A stretch of 64,000 nucleotides of DNA from an uncultured Erythrobacter sp. (GTDB taxonomy: Bacteria > Pseudomonadota > Alphaproteobacteria > Sphingomonadales > Sphingomonadaceae): contig CANNCZ010000001.1 in the NCBI GenBank assembly GCA_947503275.1, positions 310,001 to 374,000 on the forward strand, in the 5' to 3' direction. Below the pieces are notes generated by a model. The model did not search any database and had not been told where the DNA came from. It was given only the letters and a program-made list of their open reading frames with translations. Below are positions 17,782 through 25,742 of the stretch, in pieces (positions within the stretch are counted from its first letter, which is position 1; every line of letters starts with the position of its first letter). Made by a program: the position numbers and the translations under genes.

Positions 17782-19236
17782 TCAGGGCGCCGATTTGGCG
17801 ACCGATACCAGTTTCGTCTCGGTATAGCCGAGATACCCTTCGACACCGCTTTCCGAACCAAAGCCGCTATCCCCGGTCCCGCCAAACGGGGTTTCGGGTG
17901 ACCCGACGGCAAAGTGGTTGATCGCCACCATTCCAGCGCGCAACGATCCGCCAAGGTAATGGCTTTCATCAAGGTCAGCAGTGAACGCATAGGCCGCCAA
18001 TCCATAGCGCAGAGAATTGGCGATCTGCACAGCATCGGCAATGTCATCATAGGGAACGATCCCCGCGACCGGACCAAAGGGTTCCTCGCGCATCAACCGG
18101 CTATCAGATGATGGGTTGGCGATGACGGTGGGTTGGAAAAAGAAGCCAGAGGGGCTTTCAACACGTGCGCCGCCGCTGACGATTTCACCATTCGTGCCGC
18201 CCATTGATCCCATCAGTTCTTCCATCGCCGCGACCCGTCCCGCATGGGCGAGGGGCCCCATGGTCACGCTATCATCCGCGCTCGCATCACCGATCTTGAG
18301 GTCTTTGGAACGGGCGGCAAATTCGGCGACAAAGCGGTCATAGATCCCGCGTGCGACCAGAAAGCGTGTCGGGGAGACGCAGACTTGTCCGGCATTGCGG
18401 AACTTGGTCCCCACACACGCAGAAATAGTGCGCTCAAAGTCCGCGCTTTCGCCAATGACAACTGGCGCATGACCGCCCAGTTCGGCGGTGAAACGCTTCA
18501 GGCCCTGCGCAGCGAGCGCGCCCAGCTGTTTGCCCACTGCTGTCGACCCGGTGAAGCTGACTTTGCGTGTCGCAGGTGCAGTAATCAGGTGCTCCGATAT
18601 CATCGCAGGATCGCCAAAGACGCAATTGATTGCGCCCGCTGGCACACCTGCATCAACAAAACACCGGACCAGCGCCTGCGCCGAGGCTGGCGTTGTCTCA
18701 GCGGGCTTCAGGATGCACGAACACCCGGCGGCCAGCGCGCCCGCGAGCTTTTTGGCAGGCAGGTTGATTGGGAAGTTCCAGGGGGTGAACAGCATCGCGG
18801 GGCCAATCGGCTCTTGCGTCACGCGTTGCTCTAACAAGTGGCTCCCGCGCACTGGTACCAATCGCCCACCTTGGCGCTTTGCTTCTTCGCCTAGGAACTC
18901 AATTAGGTCGGCCGATCCCTTCGTTTCGCCTAGCGCCTGAGCGTGAGGCTTACCTTCTTCAAGCGTTACAATCCGAGCGATGTCGGGTGCGCGTTCTCGC
19001 ACCAGTTCAGCAGCGCGTTTCAGAATACGATGGCGCTCTGCTCCCGGTGTTGCCGCCCATTTCGGAAACGCCTCATCAGCGGCGGCAAGCGCTGCGTCCA
19101 GTTGTTCGACGGAAGCCTTGGGACAAGCGCCTAGGGCTTGCTCAGTCGCAGGATTGATAACTGACATTGTGCCCGCACCACCATCGGCAACCCACTCTCC
19201 ACCGATCAACATTTCGACTTGGGGATAGGTGGTCAT
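17782..19236 (-). CDS. gabD: NAD(P)-dependent succinate-semialdehyde dehydrogenase-type aldehyde dehydrogenase
   Basis: A 484-residue soluble ALDH-superfamily enzyme, oxidising an aldehyde (probably succinate semialdehyde) to the acid. Seen are the cofactor motif FTGSTAVGKQLG, the general-base Glu in ELGGHAPVV (about residue 252), the catalytic Cys286 in NAGQVCVSPTRF, and the C-terminal PFGGTGDSGFGSE. The TPWNFPIN segment is also typical. Length is normal. It is transcribed divergently from alanine dehydrogenase across about 136 bases, suggesting linked amino-acid/GABA use. Substrate specificity within the ALDH family cannot be settled by eye; other semialdehydes or 2,5-dioxovalerate are alternatives. 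Confidence 0.85.
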   Translation of the reverse strand: MTTYPQVEMLIGGEWVADGGAGTMSVINPATEQALGACPKASVEQLDAALAAADEAFPKWAATPGAERHRILKRAAELVRERAPDIARIVTLEEGKPHAQALGETKGSADLIEFLGEEAKRQGGRLVPVRGSHLLEQRVTQEPIGPAMLFTPWNFPINLPAKKLAGALAAGCSCILKPAETTPASAQALVRCFVDAGVPAGAINCVFGDPAMISEHLITAPATRKVSFTGSTAVGKQLGALAAQGLKRFTAELGGHAPVVIGESADFERTISACVGTKFRNAGQVCVSPTRFLVARGIYDRFVAEFAARSKDLKIGDASADDSVTMGPLAHAGRVAAMEELMGSMGGTNGEIVSGGARVESPSGFFFQPTVIANPSSDSRLMREEPFGPVAGIVPYDDIADAVQIANSLRYGLAAYAFTADLDESHYLGGSLRAGMVAINHFAVGSPETPFGGTGDSGFGSESGVEGYLGYTETKLVSVAKSAP

Positions 19237-19372
19237 GGTGTGCTCCTGCGGTGTTTGGTGTCGTGTACCTCCCTCACAAAGGCGCTGCTCAATTGCAATA
19301 GTATTCGTTACGATTGAAACTTTCTTACGTTTGGCTTACCATTTGCTCACCCACGTTCCCCAGGAGAGAATC

Positions 19373-20455
19373 ATGCTCGTCGGTGTCCCTAAGGAAATCA
19401 AGAACCACGAATACCGCGTCGGCCTCACGCCAGAAGCCGCCCGCGAATATGTCGCGAAAGGTCATTCTGTGATCGTCGAGGCCGGTGCAGGGCTGGGGAT
19501 TAGCAAGACTGATGACGACTACCGCGCAATTGGCGCTGAAATCGTTGATACGGCCGCAGAAGTGTTCGCCCGCGCCGAAATGGTGGTGAAGGTCAAAGAG
19601 CCGCAGCCGGGCGAATGGGCACAGCTCCGCGAAGGGCAGATATTGTTCACATATCTCCACTTGGCTCCCGATCCCGATCAAGCGCGCGGATTGATGGAAA
19701 GCGGTGTTTCAGCCGTGGCCTATGAGACAGTGACGGCGCCGGATGGCTCACTGCCGCTGCTCGCTCCGATGAGCGAGGTTGCAGGGCGTCTGTCGATAGA
19801 GGCCAGCGCGCATTCGAGCCACAAGGTGAATGGCGGACGCGGCATTTTGATGGGCGGGGTGCCCGGTGTGTTGCCTGCGAAGGTCGTCGTGATCGGCGGC
19901 GGCGTAGTGGGCACACAAGCGGCACGTATGGCAGTTGGGCTGGGCGCGAATGTCGAGATTCTCGACCGCTCGCTGCCGCGCATCCGCGAGCTGGATGATA
20001 TGTTCCAAGGGCGCGCTACCACACGCTACTCCAATGCGGGCACAATCGAGCATGCAATCACCGAGGCAGATGTAGTGATCGGCGCGGTGTTAATCCCCGG
20101 CGCGAGCGCGCCGCGATTGGTGACCCGCGATATGCTGGGCCTGATGAAGCATCGGGCTGTTCTAGTCGATGTTGCGATTGATCAGGGCGGCTGCTTCGAA
20201 ACGTCAAAACCAACAACCCACGCAGAGCCGACCTATCTGGTCGATGACATCATCCATTACTGCGTTGCTAATATGCCCGGCGCTGTGCCGCATACGTCAA
20301 GCTATGCGTTGAACAATGCGACTTTGCCGTTTGGTCTGGCCTTGGCGAATAAGGGGATTGCTGCGTGCGAGGACGATCCGCATCTCGCACTGGGGTTGAA
20401 TGTCCATCAGGGTAAGATTGTAAATTCTGCAGTGGCGGAGAGCCTTGGCTTCTGA
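19373..20455 (+). CDS. ald: Alanine dehydrogenase
   Basis: A 360-residue NAD-dependent enzyme interconverting L-alanine and pyruvate plus ammonia. The start [20 protein letters not shown] carries the substrate-binding Arg15. [11 protein letters not shown] carries the substrate Lys, and FTYLHLAPD the catalytic His. The Rossmann nucleotide site is [17 protein letters not shown]. The C-terminus AVAESLGF is usual. ATG 19373 follows CAGGAGAG; a longer frame into the intergenic region is rejected. Length is a little below the usual 371. The divergent partner is the aldehyde dehydrogenase gene. Confidence 0.95.
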   Translation: MLVGVPKEIKNHEYRVGLTPEAAREYVAKGHSVIVEAGAGLGISKTDDDYRAIGAEIVDTAAEVFARAEMVVKVKEPQPGEWAQLREGQILFTYLHLAPDPDQARGLMESGVSAVAYETVTAPDGSLPLLAPMSEVAGRLSIEASAHSSHKVNGGRGILMGGVPGVLPAKVVVIGGGVVGTQAARMAVGLGANVEILDRSLPRIRELDDMFQGRATTRYSNAGTIEHAITEADVVIGAVLIPGASAPRLVTRDMLGLMKHRAVLVDVAIDQGGCFETSKPTTHAEPTYLVDDIIHYCVANMPGAVPHTSSYALNNATLPFGLALANKGIAACEDDPHLALGLNVHQGKIVNSAVAESLGF

Positions 20456-20472
20456 ATGTTGCATGGAACCGA

Positions 20473-20483
20473 ACACTTAGTGT
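20473..20483. promoter_or_regulatory. Short perfect palindrome upstream of the alternative oxidase gene
   Basis: ACACT-T-AGTGT is a hyphenated 11-base palindrome located 68-78 bases upstream of the oxidase ATG. It could be a repressor or activator site, but a palindrome of this length occurs often by chance and no matching second copy was found. Confidence 0.2.
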
Positions 20484-20550
20484 GTGCGTTTCGCGGGTAA
20501 CTTGCAGGGCCAATTGGTATGTTGAGCCTACTCGAACAGAGGTGCTCAAA

Positions 20551-21234
20551 ATGGAACATTTCGACGCTCGTCCGCTTGCACGCCAAGTCAATCTTGACGC
20601 TGACCTTACCGCCCATGTGCCCCCGCAAACCTTAAGCGACCGGGTTGCATTCGCATTCGTCAAACTGCTGCGTTTCTTTGCTGATGCATTCTTCTCTAAG
20701 CGGTATGGTCACCGCGCTGTTGTGCTTGAGACAGTCGCTGCTGTCCCCGGAATGGTTGGCGGATTGTGGCAGCATCTGACTGCGTTGCGGCGGATGCGTG
20801 ATGATGAGGGGTGGATTCGTACGCTGCTGGACGAAGCAGAGAACGAGCGGATGCATCTGATGACCTTCATCGAGATTGCACAGCCCAACCGCTTTGAGCG
20901 CGCTCTGATCATCGCGGTGCAGCTGGTGTTCTACAATTTCTACTTCTTCCTCTATTTGATCGCCCCGCGCACCGCGCACCGGGTGGTTGGTTATTTCGAA
21001 GAGGAAGCGGTGATTAGCTACACGGCCTACCTCCATGAGGTTGATGCTGGGCGTCATGAGAATATCCCGGCACCTCAGATTGCGATCGATTACTGGCAGC
21101 TTCCTCGCACTGCCACTCTGCGCGACGTCATCATCGCGGTGCGTGCCGATGAGGCGGAGCATCGCGATGTAAATCATTCTATCGTCGACGCGCTGGATGC
21201 GAAAAAGATCGATGCGTCTCGTGTGGGGCTTTGA
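20551..21234 (+). CDS. aox: Alternative oxidase (cyanide-insensitive ubiquinol oxidase)
   Basis: A 228-residue interfacial membrane di-iron protein that passes electrons from ubiquinol to oxygen without pumping protons. All six iron ligands are visible in order: Glu in [14 protein letters not shown], Glu and His in [10 protein letters not shown], Glu in [10 protein letters not shown], and Glu and His in [12 protein letters not shown]. Two hydrophobic segments ([21 protein letters not shown] and the one preceding the first Glu) fit the monotopic fold. The length suits bacterial homologues, which lack the plant transit peptide. ATG 20551 follows GAGG. The stop overlaps the start of the cupin gene by one base, so the two are coupled. 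Confidence 0.95.
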   Translation: MEHFDARPLARQVNLDADLTAHVPPQTLSDRVAFAFVKLLRFFADAFFSKRYGHRAVVLETVAAVPGMVGGLWQHLTALRRMRDDEGWIRTLLDEAENERMHLMTFIEIAQPNRFERALIIAVQLVFYNFYFFLYLIAPRTAHRVVGYFEEEAVISYTAYLHEVDAGRHENIPAPQIAIDYWQLPRTATLRDVIIAVRADEAEHRDVNHSIVDALDAKKIDASRVGL

Positions 21235-21602
21235 TGCCGACTGATACTCCCTCCAAGGTCAATCTGGCCGACAAATTCGAAGCATTCAGCGAACATTGGG
21301 CACCGCGCATCGCGGCGCGTTACAATAACAATGAAGTGCGTTTGGCGAAGGCTTCAGGCGATTTTCAGTGGCACAGTCACCCGGACAGTGACGAGCTCTT
21401 TCTCGTTATCGAAGGTGAGCTGCATATGGAGTTTCGCACGCACACTGAGGTCATCGGAGCAGGCGAGCTGATCGTCGTTCCTAGAGGCACAGAGCATTTC
21501 CCGAGGGTTCCGCATGGCGAGGTCAAGATGATCATCATTGATCCCGCCGACACGCCCAACACTGGCGATGCGGCGACTGCCACCAAAGCGGTAGAGGTCT
21601 AA
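21234..21602 (+). CDS. Single-domain cupin protein
   Basis: A 122-residue beta-barrel protein. The metal-binding cupin motif 1 is seen as WHSHPDSDELFLVIEGE and motif 2 as GELIVVPRGTEHFPR. The ATG overlaps the TGA of the alternative oxidase gene (TGATG), implying translational coupling. Small cupins bind metals or small ligands. A regulatory or protective role linked to respiration is suggested only by position; a detached enzyme such as an isomerase or dioxygenase is also possible. Confidence 0.85.
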   Translation: MPTDTPSKVNLADKFEAFSEHWAPRIAARYNNNEVRLAKASGDFQWHSHPDSDELFLVIEGELHMEFRTHTEVIGAGELIVVPRGTEHFPRVPHGEVKMIIIDPADTPNTGDAATATKAVEV

Positions 21603-21603
21603 G

Positions 21604-22614
21604 CTAGACTCCCACAACCGCCTGTTCGATTGCGCCAAAGATCGAGTGGTTGTCGCCATCGCGCATCTCGATCTTCACCGTGTCGCCTGGCGCCATGAAG
21701 CGTGTTTTGGCCTCACCATCGCGGATCGTCTCAATCATGCGAATCTCGGCGATGCAGCTATAGCCCGCGCCGCCATCGGCAACCGGCTTACCCGGACCAC
21801 CATCCGCGCCTTTGTTCGAAACCGTGCCCGAACCGATGATTGTGCCAGCGCCGAGCGCGCGCGTCTTGGCGGCGTGGGCTACCAGTTGTGCCATTGAGAA
21901 GGTTGCATCAACGCCTGCCTGCGCACGCCCGAAAGGCTCTCCGTTATAATCGACCATCAACGGCAGATGGACCAGAGCATCCCGCCATGCATCGCCCAAC
22001 TCATCGGGTGTGACCGCAACCGGTGAAAACGCGCTGGAGGGTTTGGATTGGAAAAAGCCGAAACCCTTCGCCAGCTCACCCGGTATCAGCCCGCGCAAGG
22101 ATACATCATTCACCAGCATGATCAGCTTGATATGGGAGCCCGCATCGGCCGCGCTGACACCCATCGGCACATCATCGGTGACGACGGCAATCTCGCCCTC
22201 CATATCGCAGCCCCACGCCGTATCGCCCAATGGGATGTCGGCGCGCGGGGGCAGGAACGTATCGCTGCCGCCCTGATACATCAGCGGATCGGAGTAGAAG
22301 CTCTCTGGCACTGTGGCGCCGCGCGCCTGACGCACCAGTTCGACATGGTTTATATAGGCGCTGCCATCGGCCCATTGGTATGCGCGCGGCAGTGGCGAGT
22401 GCGCCTGACGTTCGTGAAACCGCTCACACGGGACCGTCTCATGCTCCACATCGCGGGCGAGCACCTCTAGCTCCGGCGCAATCCGGGCCCAATCGTCAAG
22501 CGCCATTTGCATGGTCGGCGCGATGTAGCCTGCCGCACAGCAGCGTGTGAGGTCTTTGGAGACGACGACGAGCTTACCGTCGCGGGTGCCGTCATTCAGT
22601 GTGGCTAGCTTCAT
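21604..22614 (-). CDS. Fumarylacetoacetate hydrolase-family protein
   Basis: A 336-residue FAH-fold hydrolase. Metal-ligand segments are visible as DMEGEIAVV (Glu and Glu after the family DxE pattern) and KLIMLVNDVSLR, followed by GFGFFQSKPSS and GTIIGSGTVSNKG. The family cleaves C-C bonds of acylpyruvates, including fumarylacetoacetate in tyrosine breakdown. Its start is one base past the stop of the maleylacetoacetate isomerase gene, in an operon with glutaryl-CoA dehydrogenase, which supports the tyrosine-pathway role. Homogentisate dioxygenase is not in the window. Confidence 0.88.
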   Translation of the reverse strand: MKLATLNDGTRDGKLVVVSKDLTRCCAAGYIAPTMQMALDDWARIAPELEVLARDVEHETVPCERFHERQAHSPLPRAYQWADGSAYINHVELVRQARGATVPESFYSDPLMYQGGSDTFLPPRADIPLGDTAWGCDMEGEIAVVTDDVPMGVSAADAGSHIKLIMLVNDVSLRGLIPGELAKGFGFFQSKPSSAFSPVAVTPDELGDAWRDALVHLPLMVDYNGEPFGRAQAGVDATFSMAQLVAHAAKTRALGAGTIIGSGTVSNKGADGGPGKPVADGGAGYSCIAEIRMIETIRDGEAKTRFMAPGDTVKIEMRDGDNHSIFGAIEQAVVGV

Positions 22615-22615
22615 G

Positions 22616-23257
22616 TTAGGCGTTCTCCGGGCTGTCAGGTTGGTTATCAGGATGGGCGCGCTGGAATGCAGGCAGCGCCAGACACGCCGCCTCGATCCGG
22701 GTGATGCGCGGATGCAAGGTCAGGTCGTAGTGGAACCGCCGCGCATTGTAGACTTGCGGAATCAACACGCACTCAAACACTCCGGGCGCATCGAACAGGA
22801 AGCTGTCCGTGCCCAACTGCTTCAGCCGTGCCTCTACCGGATCCAATGTGCGTTTGAGCCAATGGCGATACCAATGGTCGATCACCCGCTGAGAATGGCC
22901 AAGCGGGTCTTTGAGGTATTTGAGCACTTGCAGGTTCAACGGCGCGTGCAGCTCGGTCGCAATCGCATAGCTCAGCTCGCGCGCGGTGTAGCGATCCTCT
23001 ATGTCGGCTGGCATCAGAGGCGCCTCAGGATAGGCCTCGTCCAGCCACTCGATCAGCGCCATTGATTGCGCGCGGTCGCGGCCATCGGCTTCCAGCATGG
23101 GCACCGATCCAAACGGGTTGCGAGCGGTGTAGGCGTCGCTCTTTTGCTCACCATCGCGCAGGTTCACTGGCAGGTTCTCAAAGGCGATGCCCTTTAGCTC
23201 CAACGCTATGCGCAGGCGGTAGCTGGTCGAGCTGCGGTAATATCCGTGAAGCTTCAT
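22616..23257 (-). CDS. maiA: Maleylacetoacetate isomerase (zeta-class glutathione transferase)
   Basis: A 213-residue enzyme that isomerises maleylacetoacetate to fumarylacetoacetate with glutathione. The N-terminal thioredoxin-like domain opens with KLHGYYRSSTSYRLRIALE. The zeta-class active-site SSCS is here SSTS, so the cysteine is replaced by Thr while the serines that bind glutathione remain. ARNPFGSVPMLE and QSMALIEWLDE are the other glutathione-site segments. ATG 23257 is chosen because it starts exactly at the family N-terminus; an upstream extension exists. The gene lies 16 bases after glutaryl-CoA dehydrogenase. Maleylpyruvate isomerase activity is the alternative. Confidence 0.88.
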   Translation of the reverse strand: MKLHGYYRSSTSYRLRIALELKGIAFENLPVNLRDGEQKSDAYTARNPFGSVPMLEADGRDRAQSMALIEWLDEAYPEAPLMPADIEDRYTARELSYAIATELHAPLNLQVLKYLKDPLGHSQRVIDHWYRHWLKRTLDPVEARLKQLGTDSFLFDAPGVFECVLIPQVYNARRFHYDLTLHPRITRIEAACLALPAFQRAHPDNQPDSPENA

Positions 23258-23273
23258 ATGACGGCCTTCCCGT

Positions 23274-24491
23274 TCAACCAAAGGCTGCAATTCCCGTAAC
23301 AGCGCGGCCCAAGATCAGCGCATGGACATCTGCGGTGCCCTCATAAGTATTCACCGTTTCAAGATTCGCAGCATGGCGGATCACCTGATATTCTTCGGAG
23401 ATGCCATTGCCGCCATGCATGTCGCGCGCCTCGCGAGCGATCTGCAAAGCCTTGCCCACATTGTTGCGTTTGACGACGGAGATCATGTCGGGGCTGAACC
23501 GTCCATCGTCCATCAATTGACCCACGCGCAAAGACGCTTGTAGGCCCAACGCGATGTCGGTCAGCATATCGGCCAGCTTTTTCTGATAGAGCTGCGTCGC
23601 GGCTAATGGCCGCCCAAACTGGTGGCGATCCAAACCATATTGCCGCGCGGCATGCATACAGAATTCTGCAGCACCCAATGCACCCCAGCTGATCCCGTAA
23701 CGCGCGCGGTTGAGACAGCCAAACGGACCCTTCAAACCCTGAACATTGGGCAGCAGCGCGTCGCCCGGCAGCTTAACCTCATCCATCATGATCATACCGG
23801 TGGTTGATGCGCGCAGCGACAATTTGCCTTCGATTTTAGGAGCGGACAGTCCTGCCATCCCCTTTTCCAAAACAAAGCCGCGAATGCCGCCGCCATGTTC
23901 CTCTGACTTTGCCCAAACGACAAAGACATCGGCGAAAGGTGAGTTGGAAATCCATGTTTTCGAACCAGAGATGACGTAGCCGTCGCCGTCACGCTTTGCA
24001 TAAGTCTTCATGCCAGCGGGGTCGGAGCCGGCATCAGGTTCGGTGAGGCCAAAACAGCCGATCAATTCGCCGCTTGAAAGGCCGGGCAGATATTTCTTGC
24101 GATGTTCCTCGGACCCGTATGCATAGATCGGGTGCATGACGAGGCTGGACTGGACGCTAGCCATAGAACGGTATCCGCTGTCCACACGCTCAATTTCGCG
24201 CGCGATCAGCCCATAGGCGACGTAGGATGCATCCGCGCCGCCATATTCGGCCGGGATGGTCGCGCCGAGCAGGCCCGCTTGGCCCATCAGAGGGAAGAGT
24301 TCAGGCGCGCTAACTTCTTCGCGGTACGCCTCTATTACGCGCGGTTGCAGCTCGCTTTGTGCAAAGCCATGCGCGGCCTCGCGGATCATCCGCTCATCTT
24401 CGCTTAACTGACTGTCGAGATCGAATGGGTCTTCCCAGTTAAACGGGACGAGGCCTGCATTGGCGAGGTCGGGAGAGGCGGGGGCGTGCAC
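23274..24491 (-). CDS. gcdH: Glutaryl-CoA dehydrogenase
   Basis: A 405-residue FAD acyl-CoA dehydrogenase that converts glutaryl-CoA to crotonyl-CoA in lysine/tryptophan catabolism. Family features are [14 protein letters not shown] (FAD/substrate site), [14 protein letters not shown] with Val, and the catalytic base Glu384 in [10 protein letters not shown]. The N-terminal [13 protein letters not shown] stretch is typical for GcdH rather than for other acyl-CoA dehydrogenases. The GTG at 24491 lies 6 bases downstream of CAGGAG; a frame extending to a TTG at 24551 lacks such a site. It heads an operon with maiA and the FAH-family gene. Confidence 0.92.
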   Translation of the reverse strand: MHAPASPDLANAGLVPFNWEDPFDLDSQLSEDERMIREAAHGFAQSELQPRVIEAYREEVSAPELFPLMGQAGLLGATIPAEYGGADASYVAYGLIAREIERVDSGYRSMASVQSSLVMHPIYAYGSEEHRKKYLPGLSSGELIGCFGLTEPDAGSDPAGMKTYAKRDGDGYVISGSKTWISNSPFADVFVVWAKSEEHGGGIRGFVLEKGMAGLSAPKIEGKLSLRASTTGMIMMDEVKLPGDALLPNVQGLKGPFGCLNRARYGISWGALGAAEFCMHAARQYGLDRHQFGRPLAATQLYQKKLADMLTDIALGLQASLRVGQLMDDGRFSPDMISVVKRNNVGKALQIAREARDMHGGNGISEEYQVIRHAANLETVNTYEGTADVHALILGRAVTGIAAFG

Positions 24492-24576
24492 TGGTTGCTC
24501 CTGAAACGTGTTTGCTAATTCCGCTTTCGCAGGCTTGAGCAAACGCCGCAAGGATAGTGTCGGCTATCCGCCAGCT

Positions 24577-24960
24577 TTACTCTGTTGCGGCCTCGCATTC
24601 GTCCAGCACATCGTTGACAGCTTTCAGCATAGCGGCGGGCGGACACGGTTTAAGCAAGGTGGTCGCTGTGGGGAAATGCGCTTTCACTTCCTCACGCGTG
24701 TGGCGGCCGGAATGAAAGATGATAGGCACATTCTCTTCGGCCAATTTACGGGCAAGTGGGAAGACATTGCCATCGTCCAGTGTGATATCGAGGATCGCGA
24801 GTGCAGGCTTTTCCTTTTGGAATGCGAGCATGGCAGACGAGATGCCAGCATGTGGCCCTTCGACCTCAAAGCCTGCTTCTTCGACCGTCTCACATAAGTC
24901 AAAAGCGATGACCATTTCGTCTTCTGCGACGAGCACTTTTCCCGCGTTTTTCTGGCTCAC
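24577..24960 (-). CDS. Stand-alone response-regulator receiver protein
   Basis: A 127-residue single-domain receiver. The acidic pair is Glu13-Asp14 in VAEDEMV, the phosphoacceptor is Asp58 in AILDITLDD, the switch Ser is Ser84, and the conserved Lys is Lys104 in LLKPCPP. There is no output domain, so it acts by phosphotransfer or protein contact. GTG 24960 follows GAGGAA at good spacing, which is why the longer frame (24999) is not used. No histidine kinase is adjacent. It is similar in style to receivers that couple to HWE-type kinases in this group, but that is inference. Confidence 0.85.
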   Translation of the reverse strand: MSQKNAGKVLVAEDEMVIAFDLCETVEEAGFEVEGPHAGISSAMLAFQKEKPALAILDITLDDGNVFPLARKLAEENVPIIFHSGRHTREEVKAHFPTATTLLKPCPPAAMLKAVNDVLDECEAATE

Positions 24961-25036
24961 GAATCGTTCCTCACCTGTCCAATCACGATCCCATTGCAAA
25001 ACGTAACACAGTTTTGAAATCTACGTGCCGAGAAAC

Positions 25037-25654
25037 TTAACCATCCTGTCCGAATCTATCAGAAAAGCCAGCGCCATCGCCTGCGCTTAGCAGTTTGGCC
25101 TGTTCTACCCATTGGTCGCGCGTGATGCGTCCCGCAAAGCGGCCAAGGGTTGCGTCAATCCGCTCTACATCGGCATCGGTCCAAGCGGCGATTTGGTCGA
25201 ACCGCGTGATCCCTTGTTCGCTGAGCATCGCAACGAGTTTTGGACCAAGTCCTTTGATCTTACGCAGATCGTCCGCTTCGGTTGACGGAGCAACGGATGG
25301 CGGCGTTGGGGCCGGAGTTGGCGCAGCCTGCGCGAGTTCGGGCGGAGCCGTTTTCGTCGGAGTAATGCTCGGCCCTGCTTCGGCGTCGGCGGTTGCTCCT
25401 GCGGCGGCGACCAGATTGGACGTTGCATTAGCCGATGTTTGACCAAGATTTTGTGCAACACCGCTCGGCGCATCTATCAGTGCCTGATTGCGCGCGGCTG
25501 GAGCTGCACCTTCGTCGAGAACATCCTTGGATCTGCCCTCATCATCAATAACCCGCGCGGTGCGATTGGCGCGCAGGAACAGCCATATCACCAGTGCGAG
25601 GACGGCGATGCCGATGCCAATCAGGAGGATGAGTTGGTTTTGATCGAGTGCCAT
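25037..25654 (-). CDS. Membrane-anchored protein with C-terminal helix-hairpin-helix domain
   Basis: A 205-residue protein with one N-terminal transmembrane helix (about residues 7-27, LILLIGIGIAVLALVIW), a long Ala/Pro/Thr-rich linker, and a C-terminal domain starting DDLRKIKGLGPKLVAML. The KGLGPKLVAMLSEQGI pattern is a helix-hairpin-helix of the type seen in DUF4332-like proteins and as an appended tail of NADH dehydrogenase subunit E. The role is unknown. ATG 25654 is the natural start before the membrane helix. Confidence 0.75.
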   Translation of the reverse strand: MALDQNQLILLIGIGIAVLALVIWLFLRANRTARVIDDEGRSKDVLDEGAAPAARNQALIDAPSGVAQNLGQTSANATSNLVAAAGATADAEAGPSITPTKTAPPELAQAAPTPAPTPPSVAPSTEADDLRKIKGLGPKLVAMLSEQGITRFDQIAAWTDADVERIDATLGRFAGRITRDQWVEQAKLLSAGDGAGFSDRFGQDG

Positions 25655-25670
25655 GAAAAAGCCTTGCAAA

Positions 25671-25715
25671 TTGAAAAGACGCCCGAGCCTCTAGCAGGCC
25701 CGAGCGTCTTTTCAA
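25671..25715 (-). terminator. Bidirectional-looking intrinsic terminator
   Basis: TTGAAAAGACGC (25671-25682) pairs perfectly with GCGTCTTTTCAA (25704-25715). An inner GCCT/AGGC stem lies around a CTAGC loop. T-rich arms on either strand make it a terminator for the minus-strand von Willebrand gene, and it could also stop plus-strand transcription. Confidence 0.8.
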
Positions 25716-25742
25716 AAGCGTCAAACAATTGGTTTGGAGGGT

